Assembly: GCA_015179025.1 (NCBI GenBank)
Contig: WHUX01000099.1
Coordinates: forward strand, 124,001 to 188,000
DNA length: 64,000 nt
Direction: 5' to 3'
Source of the DNA: Terfezia claveryi
Taxonomy: Eukaryota > Ascomycota > Pezizomycetes > Pezizales > Pezizaceae
The position numbers and the translations under genes are program-made. Shown here in pieces: positions 57,144 to 64,000 of this stretch. Every line of letters begins with the position of its first letter. The first letter of the stretch is position 1. Under the pieces are notes generated by a model, which did not search any database, was not told the DNA's origin, and saw nothing but the letters and a program-made list of their open reading frames with translations.

Positions 57144-58581
57144 ACTAGTAGCATGTAGGGGTTATATAAGCTAAGAATAAAGAGATTATTGCAAATCTCC
57201 TATTCTTAGCTTATTTGTACCCTAAAGGATCTCCCCACTATAAATTTTCTAGCTAAGCTTGGCATCAACTATAGTTGCTTTTAAAAAAAGTATAGTAAAG
57301 AATAATGGGGTTTATATATGTTTGTTATTATATATACATATATATATTTATACTATCTCATACTGAATTTCCTACTACTATATTATTATAGATATATTAT
57401 TAAGACTTTTCGAATCTTGTATCTTTGGTAAAAATAGAGAATAGAAACTAATAAGATCTAGCCTCTACAATATTTCAATTTAAAATGCTATCATATCTAG
57501 CCTCTATCGTATTTTAAGCTGGCTGATTTAAGATGCTATTTATCCAGCTTCTATAATGAGACTAGCTTGTATCTTACCATAAACCTAAATAGGCTTGGTA
57601 CTGAGTAGGCTTGACATTGTACTAGCTTATTACTTATAGTAAACTTGGCATATACTAAATAAAATTACTAGATTGGGAAAACAAAAAGGATTACTTAAAT
57701 TGTAATATTGAAGTGGATAATCAATGTAATATAATATGTGAAATATGAACAAATTACAAATAGCTATCTATTTTATATTGTATTCTTATATATTGGGGTT
57801 CCTAAATCAAAAGTCAAATAGAATATTAGTAGTAGAGTCCAAGTTTATTTAATAAAACTTATAGATAACTGGAATATAAACTGAACTTGTAATAATAGTC
57901 CCTATATTCTATATAGATGAAACTATATTACTACTAGACTAGTCTGATTGGTACAACTCTCCTGCAACCTACTATAATTGTAATAATTGAAAATATAATA
58001 ATTATACTAAGTTTATATCTTATAAATAATATTAGTTAGTTAAGTATTATTATTATTACTTGTTTATAGTGTAGTGGATTAGGTTTTGAGTTCAAGTTCA
58101 TTATAATTGGCAGGTTAGAGGTTTAATTTATCCTTTCATTTTTTTATATACAATACTAAGCTTGCTTAGGTTTAGGGTAAGACAGAGGCTAGTTTCATTA
58201 TAGAAGCTGAATGGATAGTATCTTAAATCAGCTAGCTTAAGATATTATAGAGGTTGGATGTGATAGTATCTTAAATCAGCCAGCTTAAAACACTGCAGAG
58301 GCTAGATCCTATTAAATTCTATTTTCTATCTTTACTAAAGGTGCGAGATTTCAAGAAGTCTTATATTGCTATATAAATATATCATATACATGTATATGAA
58401 CAAAATATTTACAAACTCTATGGTTCTTTACTCTATTTTTTCAAAGTGATTATAGTTAATGCTAAGTTAAGCTAGAAAATTTGAGGTAGGGGAATCCTTT
58501 ACAGTACAAATAAGCTAAGAATAGGGAATTCACAATGATCCCCTTATTCTTAGCTTTATATGACCCCTACATACTACAAGT
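57144..58581. mobile_element. Second large foldback element, ~450-bp arms
   Basis: Positions ~57144-57605 and ~58150-58581 are inverted copies (TAGCATGTAGGGGTTATATA at the left against the reverse strand of TGACCCCTACATACTACA at the right). Each arm starts with its own small hairpin (AGCTAAGAATA...TATTCTTAGCT) and contains two to three degenerate ~50-nt repeats built on ATCTAGCCTCTA. Differences between the arms are largely C/T and A/G changes. The 540-bp centre has no coding potential. Likely a non-autonomous class II relic. Confidence 0.75.
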
Positions 58582-59879
58582 GAGAAAAACAAGCTATACT
58601 CATATAAGTTCAATAGCTTTAGCAGATGCAAATAGTATATATAGAATTTATTTAGTGAAGTACAGAAAATATCCAGAATATAGTAAATAGTGCTATCAAC
58701 AAACATGCACAACTATTGAATAATACATAAAATACACTTTTCCAGATCAAGAAACTTATTTTTCTAGACAAACAAACTAGATAAAAGAGTTCTAAATAAT
58801 TTATTATAATCTCTAATACCTTAAAAGATAAGCTAACTTCTATAATACCCAATAGTACTAACAAAACTTTGCTAGTATTGAAAGATGATTTACTAGTTTT
58901 GAAGAATATTATACAAATATAGAATAGTAAGTACAGACTCCTCAATATTATAGGTGAGGTATAACTATAAAAATACTTCAGAGAAATAGATAGATAGTTG
59001 TGGAGTAAAGTATAAATACAGCTATAACTTGGGTATATTGCAGACTCGATAAAAGTAAAGCTATATGAGACTTAAAACACCACTTGGGTCTTATTGTATT
59101 AACTATGTAAAAGTGGTGGGTTATATAGAAGCTTAGATCTGATAATGAATAATCAGATTTAGATGATGCTTCCTATAATAGCTTAGTAGCATTGACATTA
59201 GGTCATTACCTAAATGGGAAACCACTTCCTAATTAAAAACACTGTAGTCTGATATACTTGATTAGGCAGCCTGGACTTTAACGCATTATAGTCAGGCTGA
59301 CATACTAGACTTGAACTCAAGTACAATCAATAATGATACATAAATAACAAATATAAGAATATAATGGAAATATATTAAAGAGAGTACATGTATGAGATGT
59401 ATTATTAGAGGTTACACACTTCCGTTACCCAATCCCTTTAATGCCATTCCTTAGACACACTATGACATCTGTATGGTTGATCAAGCCAAGATAGTTAGCT
59501 GTAGTAGGGTATTGGTTATCTCAGGGGAGGGTAGGTCTCTTATTTGAGCTTAACATTACTCCCTATTTCGAGGCTACTGTCCTCAGCTAAATACAAGACC
59601 TTCCGACTTGGAGAAGACAAGTATTAGTAACGACTCAGGTAACTGTGAGAGCTAGGCTTTAAGCTTATAGCTAAATACCTCAATCCCATTTAAGGGTACT
59701 ATAAGACTGGTGTGCTACACATGTATGCTATGGCTATTAAAAACCAAACCTCTTACCAAAAAACCCACAGGGAAAAGGTGATAAGTAGAAGGGTAAAAGG
59801 TACTATATCTTCATCTATTGTATAACTTGATATAAGTCTTAGCCTCAGACGTCCCTTTCGTCTCGTGGTTTATTGGAAA
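58582..59879. other. AT-rich sequence between foldback and gypsy relic
   Basis: 1.3 kb with no gene. The part 59390-59720 is less AT-rich and may belong to the LTR of the neighbouring gypsy element, but no matching second LTR was found. Confidence 0.45.
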
Positions 59880-60533
59880 ACTTCTCTCAATACTCTTTAA
59901 GCTTCTCTAGATAGTTATCTAACTTGTCAAGGTCTCCCAAGTGTCTTCAAACTCCATATATCTTACCCAATGTACCCTATATTTGACTACTCCTCTATTT
60001 TGGTGAGAGTCTACTATAGATTCAACTTTGAAAATATCCAGTTTATCTTTATCTATATCTTGTGGCTTATTTCGTTGTTTAAATGGCTTAAGGAGGGTGA
60101 CGTGAATAACATTATGCCATCGTATGCCTTAGGGAACTTTGAGCCTATATACATGTGAACTAATAGCTTCAATGACCTTGTAGGGTCCTATCCACTTGCT
60201 AGTAAGTGAACGGTTGTTCCCAGCTTGTATTTGTAGGTTCCGGCAGTCAACCAATACCCAGTCATCAATAGCAAACTTTCGTACTTTCTTGAGGTGAATA
60301 GCACTTCTTTTATAGTTGATTTGCTTGCACTTGTCATTCGGTCTATCCATTCCTCTGCAGTGGAAGAAGAGAATTCCTGGTCATCTGAAAGGTGGATAGT
60401 GCGAGGGTCAAAGCCATAGAGACTTCGGTAGAGGGAGTATTTGTAGGTAGGGTAGTTAGCAGTATTGTAGGCAAACTGGTTAAGGTAGCCATCATTTCTA
60501 ATGAGCTTGTCTATCATGACAGTAGATGCAGAG

Positions 60534-60797
60534 TTATGGCTGAGATTATATTGACTGGGCCAACAGTGGGTGGCCTGAAGTCAACCCCGCTTTCCTATAT
60601 ATATGCCCATTTCTGTATCTAGCTATTACTCTCCTAAAACTTAAGCAAATTTTGTATCGCTGGGTTACTTTGAATGAAGCTATTATTCTTCATATATTGT
60701 GCACCCAGTTAGGCCCGAGCAAGTAATTATGCCTTCATGCACTCTATATATCAATATTCTGACAGATATCACCATGATTACTAGCTCGCCCCTAATA
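60534..60797. repeat. Left LTR of the nested element
   Basis: 264-nt copy, missing the leading TG and with TAATA instead of TAACA at its end. Confidence 0.8.
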
Positions 60798-61034
60798 TTA
60801 CTTCACTTTGTCAAAGGGACTAGTGATTTTAGCTAATTACTCCTCCTTCGCTGACTACAATATCAGACAGCCAGAATATAGCTAAAGAGAAGTCACTGGA
60901 TTGTTGGCTAATATGAGTGATATCAGAAATAATTATTTCCCCCTCTTATATGCTTATTAGCTTATTTTAAATGACCTACTACTCTTATATTAAGATCTCT
61001 GGATCTGCTAAGTCTTAGATCTCAAGCGACATGC

Positions 61035-61200
61035 TCCTAGCCAGGCTTCTAAGGCCCCGAATGACCTATAAGGCCCCGAATGAGCCTATAAGGCCCCGCT
61101 GAGTCAGCTTACAAGCCTCTGAGTGAGTTTATATGCTCCCGAACGAGCTCAAAGCTCAAAAGCCCCGTTTGAGCTCATAAGCTCAAAGACCCCTCCCACT
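61035..61200. repeat. GC-richer ~20-nt repeats (AGGCCCCGAATGA)
   Basis: Several degenerate copies built on TAAGGCCCCGAATGAG(CC), drifting into AGCTCATAAGCTCAAAG. They stand out in composition from the surrounding AT-rich DNA, inside the nested LTR element. Confidence 0.75.
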
Positions 61201-61675
61201 TTAGGCAAAGACTCAAGCTAGCAGTACAAGTGCTAAAGACCCAAATGAGTACTGTAAGCGCAGAAGATCCGAACAAGCACCACGAGCATACAAATGACCA
61301 TGACCCCCCCTTGCACTGGCAAGTTAGGTTGGATAAGCTAAGAAAGCATGCATTGAACCTTTTCCTATAACGTTTACTTTTTCCCACAGGGTTTTGCTGT
61401 GCAGAGGTTTTTTAATAGCAATCACATGTGGGAATACCGCTCCCCTATGAAATTTACCACTGATCTATAATTTATATATATATTGCACCTTATGTTGAGA
61501 TACCTCCAAATCAGTTAATCTACATATCATGGGAAGCAGATTAATGGCGAGTCGCCAGAGAAGTGAAGCTACCGGTCTGATATTTAAGTACTGCATAATG
61601 CCACTATGTTTGAAAGAATACCCTATCCTTCCGAACCTCCTACCGACCAATGTGCAAGACTATTTAGGTGCTGTT

Positions 61676-61775
61676 GTTCAGACTACTGTGTCCAATGTTG
61701 TCGGACTACTATGTCCAATATTGTCAGACTACATGTCCAATATTGTTAGACCACTATATCCAATATTGTTGGGGC
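61676..61775. repeat. ~22-nt tandem repeat (CAGACTACTATGTCCAATATTGT-type)
   Basis: Four degenerate head-to-tail copies of GACTAC-ATGTCCAATATTGT within the nested element interior. Confidence 0.85.
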
Positions 61776-61868
61776 CAGCCCCAATATCTATACTTCAAAC
61801 ATATGTATGTGGATCAGAGGGTTAGTGAAGATGGTCAGTTAGGACGCCCTCTAGCAGAGTGGGAGTAC

Positions 61869-62143
61869 TGTTATGGCTGAGATTATGCAGACCAGGCTGT
61901 ACCACCTGATGGTGGGTGGCCTGAAGTCAACCTCACTTGTATATATATATATCCATTTCTTGTATCTAGCTATTGCTCTCTAAGACTCAAGTGAAGTTTT
62001 GTATCATTGGGTTACTTTAAATGAAGCTATTATTCTTTAACATTGTGCACTCAGTTAGGCTCGAGCAAGTGATTATACCTTTGTGCACTCTATATATCGA
62101 TATTCCGACAGATATTATTGTGATCACTAGCTCACCCCTAACA
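61869..62143. repeat. Right LTR of the nested element
   Basis: 275-nt copy with intact TGTTA...TAACA ends, directly followed by the TAGAG duplication. Confidence 0.8.
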
Positions 62144-63350
62144 TAGAGATACTGCTTAAGTGTTTGGACTGCTTTTTCAGCAAGTCTATTGGTTTGAAGA
62201 TGATAGGCAGTGGAGAGGCAGAGGGTTATGTTGAGCTTTTGGTTAAGTTCCTTGAGGTATTTAGAGGTAAATTGTAGACTAGGGTCGAAGGTAATATGTT
62301 GGGGAAGGCTATAAAGTCTCTATATCTCGTTAATATAGGTATTAGCAATATCAGATGCTATCTATATAGTCTTTACCAGAATGTAGTATTGTACTTCATA
62401 AACCGGTCTGTAATAATAAGTATTGTATTAAAGCCTTCTGACTCTGGTAGCTTACTAATGAAGTCCACAGCTATCTCCTTAAATGGTCGTTCTCCAGTTG
62501 GCATTGGTACTAACTTCGTTTGCCTGCTATGCCTATCTGCCTTTGCTTTTTGATAACTAGTACATCCTGCCACATAGTTTGCAATATCTTCCTACTATTT
62601 ATCCTATGTAAAGTTCCTTGACACTAGCTCTTGAGTATGATATCTTCCCAATGTCCTGCCACTTGACTGTCATGCTACTACTTTAGTACTTCCAATATGA
62701 ATTTGGGGGGTATGACCCATAGTCCATCCTTCTTCTGCCATCCTGCTACATCTATCCCTTCTACTTCAATGTCCTCTGCTTCCTATTCATCCTCTTCCTC
62801 TAGTACCATAAGTTGTCCATCTTCAAAAAATTTGGCATCCATACTGGATTTCTCTTCCTCTAAACATCTAAATAGGCTATCTAGCTTGCCTATTTTTGAA
62901 CCAGGTTTATAGTGAATATTATAGATGAACTCTGATATATGGAGGTACTAGGTTGCTTGACCAGAGTTAAGCTTCTGCTTTGTTTAAAATACTGTAATCT
63001 TTAATGGTCTATGTAGACGTTCACTTGAACACCTACTAACTAAGCTTGCCACTTCTGGAAACAATCCACATTTGCAAACAATTCTTTAGCATAGATAGGC
63101 TAATTGCATTGAGCTGTAGAGAGGGTTTTTGCATGGTATTTGATGGGGTAAAGCTGCTTTCTTCTATTGACAATATGGTATTGAGATAGAATACTAGCAA
63201 TAGTTTGATTACTAGTATCAGTCTTCATGATTGTCTCGAGCTGTCTATTAAACTGTGTAAGGATAGATGCAGTAAGAATCGTTCTCAGAAGACTTCAAAG
63301 GCTTGCTGTTGTTTATGTCCCCAACTGAAAGGAATATCTTTTGTCAAGTC

Positions 63351-64000
63351 AATTAAGAGGTATGCTTTAGTACTATACATCAGAAAGATTTTAGCTTGCA
63401 TTGTGTACATGGTGTGCACACAATGCCAATTTGCAAAACTCCGCATTACAACAAGATCTCTCTCACATAATGCACTTTCTACAACACTGATACTTACAAT
63501 TCAATCTCGTCTTGCACTCTCACAATATATAATCGGACGTTGTGTGCCCATTTCTTAACATCTTCCTCTTTACACATCCGCTTCCAACACTCTTTCACCC
63601 AACTCCACATTATGATTATGAGCCTATTACTTGTAACCTTCAGAAGGCATACTAGTCCTTCCTCACGTTGTGATTGTAAGCTTATTATCTGTAACTATCT
63701 GAAGGTACAATACCTCCTCCTAACTGTTATCATTGACACTACACTTTTTACTCTTGCACCTGCATTTTATGCATTTCCAAAAATAGGGGTATTTAAAGTT
63801 AAGATTTTCAGGGGAAAAAAACACTTTTTTTAGATCGGTGGTTTTTCGTTTTTGGCGTTTTTTACGACCATCACCACACAAACTTTTTTGCATTGATTTC
63901 ATAAAGAAAAGGCCGAAATCGACCCCGTTTAAATACAATCTGGCTCTTTTTTATGCAAATTCTACCAAAAACAACAAGTTAAGTAAATATATGTCTACAG
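63351..64000. other. Right edge, AT-rich with a 60-nt tandem duplication
   Basis: Two diverged ~60-nt copies at about 63605-63725 (TGATTATGAGCCTATTACTTGTAACC-like against TGATTGTAAGCTTATTATCTGTAAC-like; only parts shown). A GTGTGCACAC palindrome lies near 63411. No gene is recognised. Confidence 0.5.

Larger units (their letters stand above)
60534..62143. mobile_element. Non-coding LTR element (~1.6 kb) nested in the gypsy integrase
   Basis: Direct repeats 60534-60797 and 61869-62143 (264 and 275 nt) share TTATGGCTGAGATTAT, GGTGGCCTGAAGTCAACC, TGAATGAAGCTATTATTCTT (with a C/T change) and CCCCTAA(C/T)A. The right copy has ends TGTTA...TAACA; the left has lost TG and reads TAATA at its 3' end. 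Flanks are CAGAG (60529-60533) and TAGAG (62144-62148), a 5-bp target duplication with one C/T change. Removing the insert reconnects the gypsy integrase reading (KQYL / CIYCHDRQ). The ~1.07 kb interior has no polyprotein, so this looks like a TRIM-like or internally deleted element. Confidence 0.85.
59880..63350 (-). mobile_element. Decayed Ty3/gypsy chromovirus, interrupted by another element
   Basis: Read on the minus strand from right to left: RNase H traces (SILSQYHIVNRRKQLYPI, AKELFANVDCFQKW, VNVYIDH; 62930-63290), integrase core (VDFISKLPESEGFNTILIIT then DRFMKY; 62373-62510), its continuation (YLKELNQKLNITLCLSTAYH then LQTN; about 62150-62290), then after a 1.6-kb insertion the integrase C-terminal part (QFAYNTANYPTYKYS, YGFDPRTIHLS, WIGPYKVIEAISSHVYRLKV; 60129-60517) and a chromodomain trace (HWVRYMEFEDTWETLT; about 59925-59975). 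In-frame stops and frame changes occur throughout, so it is dead. Gag, protease and LTRs were not identified. Confidence 0.85.

Overview
The window is nuclear DNA of a filamentous ascomycete (Pezizomycotina). Genes carry short introns (mostly 50-105 nt, GTRNGT donors, YAG acceptors), genes on both strands lie close together, and the set includes Pezizomycotina-type genes such as a long PalI/Rim9 and a CCCH-FG nucleoporin of the Amo1/Nup42 kind. Placement in Leotiomycetes is only an impression. No bacterial, viral or organellar signal was seen.

Region 1 (1-44.8 kb) is gene-rich housekeeping sequence with about 19 recognisable genes: TSC13 (partial), EFR3, SEC65/SRP19, VPS45, DNA ligase I, LSM8, LRP1/C1D, a ketopantoate reductase-family gene, phosphopantothenoylcysteine decarboxylase, MED4, tubulin cofactor A, PalI/RIM9, phosphoglucomutase, YPI1, RTF2, RMD5/GID2, NUP42/AMO1, MTQ2 and a fumarate reductase-cytochrome b5 fusion. 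I resolved exon-intron structures by hand for nearly all. Two pairs share compact divergent promoters (SEC65/VPS45 and MED4/TBCA). Two enzymes of the pantothenate-to-CoA route sit in tandem (15.4-17.6 kb). PalI and MTQ2 are each broken by one apparent frameshift at a run of C, which looks more like homopolymer error than decay but needs checking.

Region 2 (45-56.7 kb) is accessory. A ~1.7 kb foldback with ~500 bp arms abuts a ~10 kb block holding an apparently intact two-exon Plavaka/KDZ-type transposase (962 aa, N-terminal C2H2 finger), a basic Pro-rich three-exon protein whose first intron is filled with minisatellites, a hairpin and tandem repeats, an unrecognised 421-aa protein with a possible PB1-like fold, and a gene with similarity to the DUF6532 family. 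A perfect 29-bp palindrome lies near the right edge. The likeliest reading is a large Plavaka DNA transposon with accessory genes; its exact ends were not established.

Region 3 (56.7-64 kb) is AT-rich and gene-poor: a second large foldback (57.1-58.6 kb) and a decayed minus-strand Ty3/gypsy chromovirus (RNase H, integrase and chromodomain remnants, with stops and shifts). Its integrase is split by a 1.6 kb non-coding LTR element with TGTTA...TAACA ends and a 5-bp target duplication. The pattern fits an old transposon graveyard of the kind made by RIP, though RIP indices were not computed.
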